DNA from: Solwaraspora sp. WMMA2065
GTDB lineage: Bacteria > Actinomycetota > Actinomycetes > Mycobacteriales > Micromonosporaceae
DNA length: 64,000 nt
NCBI RefSeq assembly: GCF_030345075.1
Contig: NZ_CP128361.1
Span: forward strand, 2,790,001 to 2,854,000
Direction: 5' to 3'
Shown: piece after piece, positions 50,585 through 57,604 of the stretch
Layout: each line of letters opens with the position of its first letter
Position numbering within the stretch: the first letter of the stretch is position 1
Position numbers and translations under genes: made by a program
Notes under the pieces: model-generated
Databases searched by the model: none
What the model saw: the letters and a program-made list of their open reading frames with translations, nothing else
What the model was told of the DNA's origin: nothing

Positions 50585-51277
50585 CTACCCCTCGACGCCG
50601 CAGACCTCTAGCTCGCCGGTGCCGGTGTCCTGGTTGAGCGACACCCGCAGGGTGTCCTCGCCGCCTTGGGCGTAGTCGACCTCCACCGGTACGACGATCC
50701 GGCTGGTGACCGAGACCTGACCGACCTCGTAGGCGGTGATCTCCGGCTCCGTGGCGAGTCGTCGGGCGAATTCGCTGGCCGATTCACGGCTCTGCGCCTC
50801 GGCGCAGAGCATGTCGTACGCGGCGCCGAAGTCCTGCTGACTCACCGCTTCGAAGTAGTCGCCGACCGCGATCCGGGCCTGTTCGTCGATCGCTTCGGCG
50901 CCGGTGACGATCAGTCCGACCAGCGCGACGGTGCCACCGCCGCAGCACAGCAGCAGCGCGAGCGCCGCGACGCCCAGCCCGATCCAGACCCGCGCGGTAC
51001 GGCCTTCGGCCGGCGGCGCGGCGAACGGCGGCGCGGCCCCGGGGCCGGCCGGCACCGGGGTCACCGGACCAGGCACCGTAGTCGCCGGGCCGGGCACCGG
51101 GGTCACCGAGCCAGCAGCCGGCGTGGCGTCCGGTGCGGCCTCAGACTGTCCGGTCGCGGCAGGCTGCGGCGGCGGCTGGCGGTCCGGCGGAGCCCACGGC
51201 GAGGGTGCCTGCCACGGGGACGCCTCGTCGGGCACGGCGGACGGCGGGCGCGGTTGCGCCGGTCCGGGATCGGTCAT
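50585..51277 (-). CDS. Membrane-anchored protein with NTF2-like extracellular domain
   Basis: The product is 230 residues from ATG 51277. The first ~105 residues are Pro/Ala-rich and cytoplasmic, with repeats such as PVPGPATTVPGPVTPVP. One membrane helix (WIGLGVAALALLLCCGGGTVALVGLIVTG, about residues 100-128, containing a Cys-Cys pair) follows. The outside domain (about 135-230: VGDYFEAVSQQDFGAAYDMLC) resembles DUF4878/NTF2-like folds of actinobacterial lipoprotein-like proteins. The function is unknown. Confidence 0.8.
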   Translation of the reverse strand: MTDPGPAQPRPPSAVPDEASPWQAPSPWAPPDRQPPPQPAATGQSEAAPDATPAAGSVTPVPGPATTVPGPVTPVPAGPGAAPPFAAPPAEGRTARVWIGLGVAALALLLCCGGGTVALVGLIVTGAEAIDEQARIAVGDYFEAVSQQDFGAAYDMLCAEAQSRESASEFARRLATEPEITAYEVGQVSVTSRIVVPVEVDYAQGGEDTLRVSLNQDTGTGELEVCGVEG

Positions 51278-51302
51278 GGGGCAAAGGGTAGTGCCCGCCG
51301 GC

Positions 51303-51644
51303 TCACCGTTCCGGCTCCGCCGCCCGGTCACTGGTGTGGGCTGCGGGTTCTTCTCCGGGCCCGGCGGTGACCAGTTCCTCGTACGCGGACGGCTCGTCGA
51401 GCGATTCGGCGAGCAGCGGCGTCGCGTCCACCTTCACCTCGAAGGAACCGAGCGCCCGCCGGTAGGTGCCCACTGACTCCCATTCGGTGACCAGGCACCA
51501 GCGGAGCGGGTCCTCCAGCGCGCGGGTCAGTGCGCCGCGCCGGTACCCCGGGCGGCCGGCCAGGGCACGCAACGCGGCCCGGGCGCGATCGACGAAGCCG
51601 GGCGTGTCCGCCTCCGGCACAGCGAACCGGTTGACCACCAGCAC
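51303..51644 (-). CDS. Antibiotic biosynthesis monooxygenase (ABM) superfamily protein
   Basis: The product is 113 residues from GTG 51644, after AGGAGG. The ferredoxin-like fold reads MLVVNRFAVPEADTPGFVDRARAALRALAGRPGY, then WCLVTEWESVGTYRRALGS (split, residues about 1-67). ABM proteins are small dimeric monooxygenases or heme-degrading enzymes. The Asn/Trp/His set of heme-degrading members is not clearly complete. A charged C-terminal tail of ~25 residues is extra. It diverges from a membrane protein with only 30 bp between starts. Confidence 0.85.
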   Translation of the reverse strand: MLVVNRFAVPEADTPGFVDRARAALRALAGRPGYRRGALTRALEDPLRWCLVTEWESVGTYRRALGSFEVKVDATPLLAESLDEPSAYEELVTAGPGEEPAAHTSDRAAEPER

Positions 51645-51674
51645 GGCCTTCCCCTCCTGACTAGAGTCGGTCGG

Positions 51675-51932
51675 ATGCAGCCTACGCAGCCGTCACCGCC
51701 GGTCCGCCCTGGGCGGATCAGCCCGACCGGGGCGTTTCTCACCGCCCTGGCGCTCGTCCTGGTCGGGCTCTTCGCACCGGGCATCGTCGGCGCGGCGGCG
51801 CTGCTGCTGTTGGCCGCCGGGCTGGTCTGGTTGCTACGTAGCAGCTGGCCGGCGGTGCCGGCGGCTGGACGAATGTTCCGCCTGGTGGCGCTCACCCTGC
51901 TCGTGGCGGTCGCCCTCGCCAAGATCTTCTAG
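51675..51932 (+). CDS. Small two-/three-helix membrane protein (DUF6703-like)
   Basis: The product is 85 residues from ATG 51675. It has a Pro-rich N-terminus, then hydrophobic segments LTALALVLVGLFAPGIVGAAALLLLAAGLVWLL (split, about residues 22-54) and FRLVALTLLVAVALAKIF. It resembles small conserved actinobacterial membrane proteins of the DUF6703 kind, from memory. The function is unknown. Confidence 0.75.
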   Translation: MQPTQPSPPVRPGRISPTGAFLTALALVLVGLFAPGIVGAAALLLLAAGLVWLLRSSWPAVPAAGRMFRLVALTLLVAVALAKIF

Positions 51933-51986
51933 CCCTGCTCAGACCGCTCGTCCAGGCGGCAGCGAATCATGCAACCATGCGTTTTT

Positions 51987-51999
51987 GACAATCATTATC
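51987..51999. promoter_or_regulatory. Candidate Zur box upstream of znuA
   Basis: GACAATCATTATC is a near-palindrome of the GAnAATnATTnTC form seen in Zur operators, in an AT-rich patch 22 bp before znuA. A Fur-family gene lies at the end of the same cluster. Confidence 0.65.
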
Positions 52000-52020
52000 G
52001 TCGCCACGGACAGTTGCCTG

Positions 52021-53058
52021 ATGCACAGCCACCTCTTCCGTCGTACCGTCGCCACCACCGCAGGTGCCCTGCTGGCCCTGGGCAGCACCGCCGCCTGCGC
52101 CCAGGACGGCGGCGACGGGTCCGCCGGCGACACCACGGTCGGCGTGGTAGCCGCCTTCTACCCCTTGCAGTTTTTGGCCGAACGGATCGGCGGCGACGCC
52201 GTCACGGTTACCGGTCTCGCGCCCCCCGGAGCGGAGCCGCACGACCTGGAGCTCAGCCCTCGGCAGGTCGGCGAGGTCAGCGACGCGGACCTGGTCGTCT
52301 ACCTGAGTAACTTCCAGCCCGCCGTCGATGCCGCGGTCGAGCAGGAGGCCGGTGACCACGCATTCGACGTGGTGGAGGTCGAGCCGCTGCTGGACGCCAC
52401 CGACGGTGGTCACAGCCACGACCACGGCGACGAAGACGAGCACGCCGACGACGAGGCGGACCACGCCGACGAAGACGAGCACGCCGACGACGAGGCGGAC
52501 CACGCCGACGAGGCGGACGACCACGCCGAGGAGACCGGCGCGAAGGACCCGCACCTGTGGCTGGACCCCACCCGGTTCGCCACCGTCGGTGACGCGCTGG
52601 CCGAGCGTCTCGCCGCCGTCGACCCGGACCACGCCGCCGACTACACCGAGCGTGCCGCCGCGCTGCGCACCGAGTTGGAGGCCCTGGACGCCGAGTACGC
52701 CGAGCGGCTGGCCGACTGCGAGCGCCGGGAGATCATCACCAGTCATGCCGCCTTCGGCTACCTGGCAGCCCGCTACCAGCTCGACCAGATCGGGATCACC
52801 GGGTTGAGCCCGGAGGACGAGCCGACCCCGCAGCGCCTCGCCGAGGTGATCGAGGAGGCCCGGGAGCACCAGGCGACGACGATCTTCTTCGAGACGCTGG
52901 TCAGCCCGAGCGTCGCCGAGACCATCGCCGACGAGACCGGTGCCGAGACTGCAGTGCTCGATCCGATCGAGGGACTGCAGCCAGACGCCGACGGAGACTA
53001 TTTTTCGGTGATGCACAACAATCTTAACAATCTGACCGCCGCCCTGGGATGTTCGTGA
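52021..53058 (+). CDS. znuA: Zinc-binding lipoprotein of ABC importer
   Basis: The product is 345 residues from ATG 52021; ATG 51985 would overlap the Zur box. A lipoprotein signal ends at GSTAAC (Cys about residue 27). Metal ligands are expected from PHDLEL (His74), DPHLWLDP (His178) and TSHAAFGYL, with an acidic ligand near the C-terminus. The mobile loop (about 129-172) is rich in His, Asp and Glu and is built from two exact 39-bp tandem copies encoding DEDEHADDEADHA. It captures zinc for ZnuBC. Confidence 0.94.
   Translation: MHSHLFRRTVATTAGALLALGSTAACAQDGGDGSAGDTTVGVVAAFYPLQFLAERIGGDAVTVTGLAPPGAEPHDLELSPRQVGEVSDADLVVYLSNFQPAVDAAVEQEAGDHAFDVVEVEPLLDATDGGHSHDHGDEDEHADDEADHADEDEHADDEADHADEADDHAEETGAKDPHLWLDPTRFATVGDALAERLAAVDPDHAADYTERAAALRTELEALDAEYAERLADCERREIITSHAAFGYLAARYQLDQIGITGLSPEDEPTPQRLAEVIEEAREHQATTIFFETLVSPSVAETIADETGAETAVLDPIEGLQPDADGDYFSVMHNNLNNLTAALGCS
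52429..52506 (+). repeat. Two exact 39-bp tandem copies in the znuA His loop
   Basis: Units at 52429-52467 and 52468-52506 are identical and each encodes DEDEHADDEADHA, followed by a partial third unit. The lack of any substitution suggests recent expansion or ongoing slippage. Confidence 0.85.
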
Positions 53059-53816
53059 CCACCAGCGTCGTCCAGGTATCGCGCGGAGCGGTCGGCTACG
53101 ACAACCGCACCGTCCTGCGCTCCGTCGACCTCACCGTGACCAGCGGTGAGGTCGTCGCGCTGCTGGGCGCCAACGGTTCCGGCAAGTCGACCCTGATCCG
53201 CGCGGCACTCGGGCTGGTGCCGCTGCGCAGCGGCTCGGTGCACCTGTTCGGGGTGCCGGCGACGCGGTTCCGGCAGTGGCACCGGATCGGCTACGTCCCA
53301 CAACGGCTCGGTGCCGGCAGCGGCGTACCGGCCACCGTCGGCGAGGTGGTCGCCTCCGGTCGGCTGGCCCGTCGCGGCGTACTGCGACCGCCCGGTGCCG
53401 CCGACCGGACGGCCGTCGCCGCGGCGCTGAGCGCCGTCGGCCTCGCCGACCGGTCCCGGGATCCGGTGGCCACGCTCTCTGGCGGTCAGCAGCAACGGAC
53501 GCTGATCGCCCGCGCGCTGGCCGGCGAACCGGAACTGCTGGTGCTCGACGAACCCACCGCCGGGGTCGACGCGGCCAGCCAGGAGGCGTTTGCCCGGGCA
53601 CTCGGCGCGTTCGTGGCCGGCAACGGTACGGTGCTCCTCGTCGCCCACGAGCTCGGTCCGCTGCAGCCGCTGATCGACCGGGCCGTGGTGCTGCACCACG
53701 GCGAGGTGGTGCATGACGGCGCGGTGCCTGCGCCGGCCGGCCACCACGCGGACCCCGGACACGACCACGTCCACCCGCACGCCGCGGTGGAGCCGGCCCA
53801 GATGTGGACCACATGA
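53049..53816 (+). CDS. znuC: Zinc ABC importer ATPase
   Basis: The product is 255 residues; ATG 53049 overlaps the znuA end by 10 bp (GTG 53055 is an alternative). Walker A is GANGSGKST, the signature is LSGGQQQR, Walker B is LLVLDEPTAGVD and the switch His lies in LVAHELG. The C-terminus has a His-rich tail (GHHADPGHDHVHPHAA), which could bind zinc and sense cytoplasmic metal, though this is inference. Confidence 0.95.
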   Translation: MFVTTSVVQVSRGAVGYDNRTVLRSVDLTVTSGEVVALLGANGSGKSTLIRAALGLVPLRSGSVHLFGVPATRFRQWHRIGYVPQRLGAGSGVPATVGEVVASGRLARRGVLRPPGAADRTAVAAALSAVGLADRSRDPVATLSGGQQQRTLIARALAGEPELLVLDEPTAGVDAASQEAFARALGAFVAGNGTVLLVAHELGPLQPLIDRAVVLHHGEVVHDGAVPAPAGHHADPGHDHVHPHAAVEPAQMWTT

Positions 53817-54730
53817 GCATCTTCCAGTACGAGTTCATGATCCGGGCCCTGATCGGGGCCCTGGTCATCGGCCTGGCCGCCCCGGCCCTCGGCATCTACC
53901 TGGTGCAGCGTCGGATGTCGCTGATCGGCGACGGCGTCGGCCACGTGGCGCTGACCGGCGTCGGCGTCGGTCTGCTGCTGGACCGCTCCCCGGTGCTCAC
54001 CGCCGTAATCGCCGCCGCAGTCGGCGCGGTCGCCATCGAGCTGCTGCGCGAACGCGGGCGTACCTCCGGCGACATGGCGTTGGCCCTGCTCTTCTACGGC
54101 GGCATCGCCGGCGGGGTGATGCTGGTCGGGCTGGCCGGCGACCGCAGCAACGCCAACCTGATGGCGTACCTCTTCGGCTCGCTCACCACCGCCTCGGTCG
54201 AGGACCTGTGGGTGATCGTGGTGCTGGCCGCAGTCGTGCTGACCGCGATGCTGCTGCTGCGGCCGGCGCTGTTCGCCATCTGTCACGACGAGGAGTACGC
54301 CCGGGTCTCCGGCCTGCCGGTGCGCACCCTCAACCTGCTGATCGCGGTGACCACCGCGGTGACCGTCACCATCGCCATGAGGGCGGTCGGCCTGCTGCTG
54401 GTCAGCGCGCTGATGGTGGTCCCGGTGGCGACCGCCCAGCAGATCACCCGGGGTTTCCGCAGCACCATGGCGATGGCGATGATCATCGGTACGGCCTCCG
54501 CCGGCGGCGGGGTGTGGCTGGCCGGAACCGCCGACACCGCGATGGGCGCGACCATCGTGATCCTGGCGATCGCTGCCTTCGCGGCCACCGCCGTCGGCGC
54601 CGGGACGTGGCGGCTGCTGCGCCGCCGCGCCGGCACGCTGGCCGTCCACCGCCGGCAGCCCCGCGAGGTCGAACCGCCCGAGGTGGTCCTGGACCGTCCC
54701 GCCGAGATGGTCCCGGATCGTCCCGTCTGA
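53813..54730 (+). CDS. znuB: Zinc ABC importer permease
   Basis: The product is 305 residues from ATG 53813, overlapping the znuC stop by 4 bp. About eight membrane helices are seen, with the family elements YEFMIRALIGALVIGLAAPALGIYLVQRRMSLIGDGVGHVAL (split, about residues 6-47) and AICHDEEYARVSGLPV and VALMVVPVATA-like C-terminal segments. A disordered, charged C-terminal tail with repeated Val-Pro-Asp-Arg-Pro-like units is unusual. Confidence 0.95.
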   Translation: MSIFQYEFMIRALIGALVIGLAAPALGIYLVQRRMSLIGDGVGHVALTGVGVGLLLDRSPVLTAVIAAAVGAVAIELLRERGRTSGDMALALLFYGGIAGGVMLVGLAGDRSNANLMAYLFGSLTTASVEDLWVIVVLAAVVLTAMLLLRPALFAICHDEEYARVSGLPVRTLNLLIAVTTAVTVTIAMRAVGLLLVSALMVVPVATAQQITRGFRSTMAMAMIIGTASAGGGVWLAGTADTAMGATIVILAIAAFAATAVGAGTWRLLRRRAGTLAVHRRQPREVEPPEVVLDRPAEMVPDRPV

Positions 54731-54814
54731 CCTGGTACAGACCCGGCAACGAGCACCGCTGAGCCGCCTGCCTGCCGATCCGCCTCCGGTATTGGTTACC
54801 GTTGCGGGGTGACG

Positions 54815-55108
54815 ATGGCCAACGGCTACGACGGGTACGAGAGCGCCAGCGAGTTGCTGCGCGCACTCTCGGCCCCGCTGCGGGTGGCCATCGTGACCGA
54901 GCTCGCCCAGGGCGAACGGTGTGTCCACGAACTCGTGCAGAAGCTCGGCGCGCCGCAACCGCTGGTGTCCCAGCATCTGCGGGTGCTGCGGGGCGCAGGC
55001 GTGGTGCACGGCTCCCGGCGAGGCCGGGAGATCGCTTACGCGCTGGTCGACGAACACGTCGCGCATATCGTCGCGGACGCTGTCAGTCATGCCCGGGAGG
55101 TCCGGTGA
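54815..55108 (+). CDS. ArsR/SmtB-family metal sensor with alpha-5 zinc site
   Basis: The product is 97 residues from ATG 54815 (GTG 54809 possible). The winged helix reads RCVHELVQKLGAPQPLVSQHLRVLRGAGVV. The C-terminal helix contains D79-x-H81-x10-H92-xx-E95, an exact match to the DxHx10Hxx(E/H) zinc site of SmtB/CzrA-type sensors, while no ELCVCD (alpha-3N) motif is present. It should release DNA upon zinc binding. It lies between znuB and the Fur-type gene. Confidence 0.92.
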   Translation: MANGYDGYESASELLRALSAPLRVAIVTELAQGERCVHELVQKLGAPQPLVSQHLRVLRGAGVVHGSRRGREIAYALVDEHVAHIVADAVSHAREVR

Positions 55109-55154
55109 GCAGCCGCCGGCACCGGCCCGGTCAGAACACGTCCCGGAGGCCTTG

Positions 55155-55595
55155 ATGAGGACTGGAGACACCACGCCCGGCACCGCAGAGCCCTCGGCGG
55201 TGCGCAACACCCGGCAACGCAGCGCGGTCAGCGCCATCCTCGACGAGCTCGCCGGCTTCCACAGCGCCCAGGAGCTGCACGCCATGCTGCGTCAGCGGGG
55301 CGACCGGGTCGGTCTGACCACGGTCTACCGGACGTTGCAGGGGCTGGCCGACTCCGGCGAGGTCGACGTGATGCGTCCACCTGGCGGCGAGCACCTGTAC
55401 CGGCGGTGCAGCCAGGGCCACCACCATCATCTGGTCTGCCGCTCGTGCGGCAGCGCGGTCGAGGTGGCCGGGCCGGCGGTGGAAAGCTGGGCGGAACGGA
55501 TCGCGGCGCAGCACGGCTACATCGGAGTCAGCCATACGATGGAGATCTTCGGGACCTGCCCGAAATGCGCCGCCCGGCGTACCCCGAAGACGTGA
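55155..55595 (+). CDS. zur: Fur-family zinc uptake regulator
   Basis: The product is 146 residues from ATG 55155, six nt after GGAGG. The N-terminal winged helix (RQRSAVSAILDELAGFHSAQELHAMLRQRG) is followed by TTVYRTLQGLADSGEVDVM. HLYRRCSQGHHHHLVCRSCGSAVEV and CPKCAARR supply the structural Cys4 zinc site and regulatory His residues. Next to znuACB it is best called Zur. It would repress the operon under zinc repletion via the box at 51987. Confidence 0.93.
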   Translation: MRTGDTTPGTAEPSAVRNTRQRSAVSAILDELAGFHSAQELHAMLRQRGDRVGLTTVYRTLQGLADSGEVDVMRPPGGEHLYRRCSQGHHHHLVCRSCGSAVEVAGPAVESWAERIAAQHGYIGVSHTMEIFGTCPKCAARRTPKT

Positions 55596-55638
55596 CCGCG
55601 TATACGCGGTTCCGGTCCTCGTACGGCACGCTGTGCGT

Positions 55639-56244
55639 ATGCAGATCTACGCCGACCGTTTTCCGCGCGCCGGCCGGCAACTCGCCACCGACCTGATCGT
55701 CGTCGTCTGGGTCTACCTGTGGATCCGTGCCGCCAGCTGGCTGCATGACCGGGTCGGTGAGCTGGCCGACGCTGGTCGGACATTAGAGAACGCCGGCACC
55801 GGGCTGGCCGACAACCTCGCCGACGTCGGCAGCCGGGTCGGCCGGGTGCCACTGGTCGGCGACGAGCTGACCGGGCCGTTCGAGCAGGCCGCCGGGGCGG
55901 CCCGTTCGGTCGCCGCCGCCGGGCAGGAGCAGCAGGACCTGGTCGGTGAGCTGGCCCTGGTGCTGGCCGCCACGATGCTGGTCTTTCCGCTGGGTCTGGT
56001 GCTGTTCGGCTGGTTGCCGTTGCGGGTGCGCTGGATCCGGCGGGCGAGCGCGGCGGCCCGACTGCGCGGCGTACCGGCCGGGTCGGATCTGCTGGCGTTG
56101 CGGGCGCTGACCACCCGCCCGCTCGGCACCATCGCCGCGCTCGGACCGGACGTCGCCGCTGGGTGGCGGCGGGGCGACCCGGCGGTCACCGACGCGTTGG
56201 CGGAGTTGGAGCTGCGGGCGTTGGGCCTACGTGGCCGACGCTGA
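55639..56244 (+). CDS. Predicted two-helix membrane protein of unknown function
   Basis: The product is 201 residues from ATG 55639 (GTG 55633 possible). One hydrophobic segment is near the start (LIVVVWVYLWIRAASWL, about residues 19-35). An amphipathic Gly/Ala-rich region follows (about 40-105), then a second segment (LALVLAATMLVFPLGLVLFGWLPL, about 104-127) and a soluble C-terminus. I do not recognise a family beyond general conservation-like features in actinomycetes. Its 3' end overlaps the next gene by 18 bp on the opposite strand. Confidence 0.75.
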   Translation: MQIYADRFPRAGRQLATDLIVVVWVYLWIRAASWLHDRVGELADAGRTLENAGTGLADNLADVGSRVGRVPLVGDELTGPFEQAAGAARSVAAAGQEQQDLVGELALVLAATMLVFPLGLVLFGWLPLRVRWIRRASAAARLRGVPAGSDLLALRALTTRPLGTIAALGPDVAAGWRRGDPAVTDALAELELRALGLRGRR

Positions 56245-56763
56245 CCGGCCGCCGCGCCCGGCACCACCGTCGCTGTCCTCGTCCTCGTCGTCCTCGTCCT
56301 CATCGTCGCCGTCCAGCCAGCCACGGTGCACGAAGGGCAGGGCCGCCCAGAAGATCAGGAACCACACCCCGGTGAGGCCGCTGAGCACGAAGGCGACCGG
56401 TCGGGGCAGGATGAAGTCGGTGACCAGCAGCACCGAGCTGACCATGGCGACCAGCATCAGGCTGAGACCGCCGCTGGCCATCCGGTGGGCGAACCGGACC
56501 AGCTCCGGCTTGCGGCCACGCCGGAAGAGCGCCCGGTGGAACGCCACCGGCGAAATGATCAACGCGGCGGCGGCCGCCGCCGCCAGCAGCGCCACCACGT
56601 ACACGTCCCGTTGGAACCCGTTCGTGTCGGGGAAACCGCTGCTGAACGGCAGGGTCAGCAGGAACGCGAAGAGGATTTGCACCCCGGTCTGGGCGACCCT
56701 CAGCTCCTGCAAAAGATCGGAAAAGTTGCGCTGCCAGCGTTCCTTTTCGGTTTCCCGGTCCAC
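56227..56763 (-). CDS. DUF6328-like membrane protein
   Basis: The product is 178 residues. The ATG-rich extension upstream is shadow; GTG 56763 follows AGGAGG and begins VDRETEKERWQRNFSDLLQELRVAQTGVQILFAFLLTLPF, typical of DUF6328 proteins as I recall them. Four membrane helices are followed by an acidic tail (DGDDEDEDDEDEDSD, about residues 157-171). The role is unknown. Confidence 0.85.
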   Translation of the reverse strand: MDRETEKERWQRNFSDLLQELRVAQTGVQILFAFLLTLPFSSGFPDTNGFQRDVYVVALLAAAAAAALIISPVAFHRALFRRGRKPELVRFAHRMASGGLSLMLVAMVSSVLLVTDFILPRPVAFVLSGLTGVWFLIFWAALPFVHRGWLDGDDEDEDDEDEDSDGGAGRGGRSASAT

Positions 56764-56935
56764 GTCCCGCTTGTCCTCCTGTCGAAACCGCCCCGCCGAG
56801 CCGCCCACGATCGAACGGCGGTCGGCTGTGCCCCCGACCCCGGAGTCGACCGTCTGGAATAGACGCAACGGCCAGGGACCGTAGATCGTCTTTGTGTGGA
56901 AGTTGATCGAGGGCCAGCCGCTGCGCTGTGCAAGT

Positions 56936-57549
56936 ATGGCAGGACTCCCGACCGGCCGGCTCGCTGACCTGATCGGCCGGGTTCGCGAGATCGTGAGCGA
57001 CGAGTGGGAGAAGCCGCTGGTCGGACGTCCGCGCGTGTTTCCGCTGCCCACGGCGGTGATCGCGGTGCTGTTCGAACTGCGGCACAACATGCCCGACGAG
57101 GTCATGGCTGAGGTGTTCGGCTGTTCGCAGGCCACGATCACCCGCTATCACCAGATCCTGCCGCCGATCCTGCGCTGGGCCACCCGTCCCGAGGTCGACC
57201 AGCGCCTGGAACGAACCCGCCGTGACGGTGTACTGGTCGACGGGTTCCTGGCCTCGGTCGGCGAACGCGAGTCCTACCACGGCCCGTTCTCCGGCAAAAA
57301 GCACGTGTCCGGGCAGAACGTACAGGTCATCGCCGACCTCGACGGCCGGCGGACGTCGGCGAGCCCGTCAACGGCGCCCGCCACGACGCTGCGGCGTTCC
57401 GAACGGCATCACAACGCGCACCGACCCCACCGGGCATCTCGAACGCCAGACCCCGGCAACCACTGCCGGAGCCGATCACCGATGCGGCCACGGTCACGCA
57501 CCTGGACATCCGTAGACATGACCGCCTCGGCAGCATCATCCACGAATAG
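56936..57549 (+). pseudogene. Degenerate IS5-type transposase
   Basis: From ATG 56936 the frame encodes an N-terminal DNA-binding part (GRPRVFPLPTAVIAVLFELRHN, CSQATITRYHQILPPIL) and the start of a DDE domain (VDGFLASVGERESYHGPFSGKKHVSGQNVQVIADLDGR) to about 57350. A -1 shift is then needed to read DVGEPVNGARHDAAAFR. The rest is short and ends at about 57549. The later catalytic Asp/Glu and the 3' end are missing. No clear terminal repeats were found. It is an immobile IS remnant. Confidence 0.8.
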
Positions 57550-57604
57550 GAACATGCCGCTTGACCTGCACAGACGGGGCTTCGGCACCCACCGGCCGGC
57601 ATTG

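Noticed and set aside
52380-52540. Possible CRISPR-like repeats
   Set aside because: The repeated units are contiguous 39-bp coding repeats in znuA without spacers.
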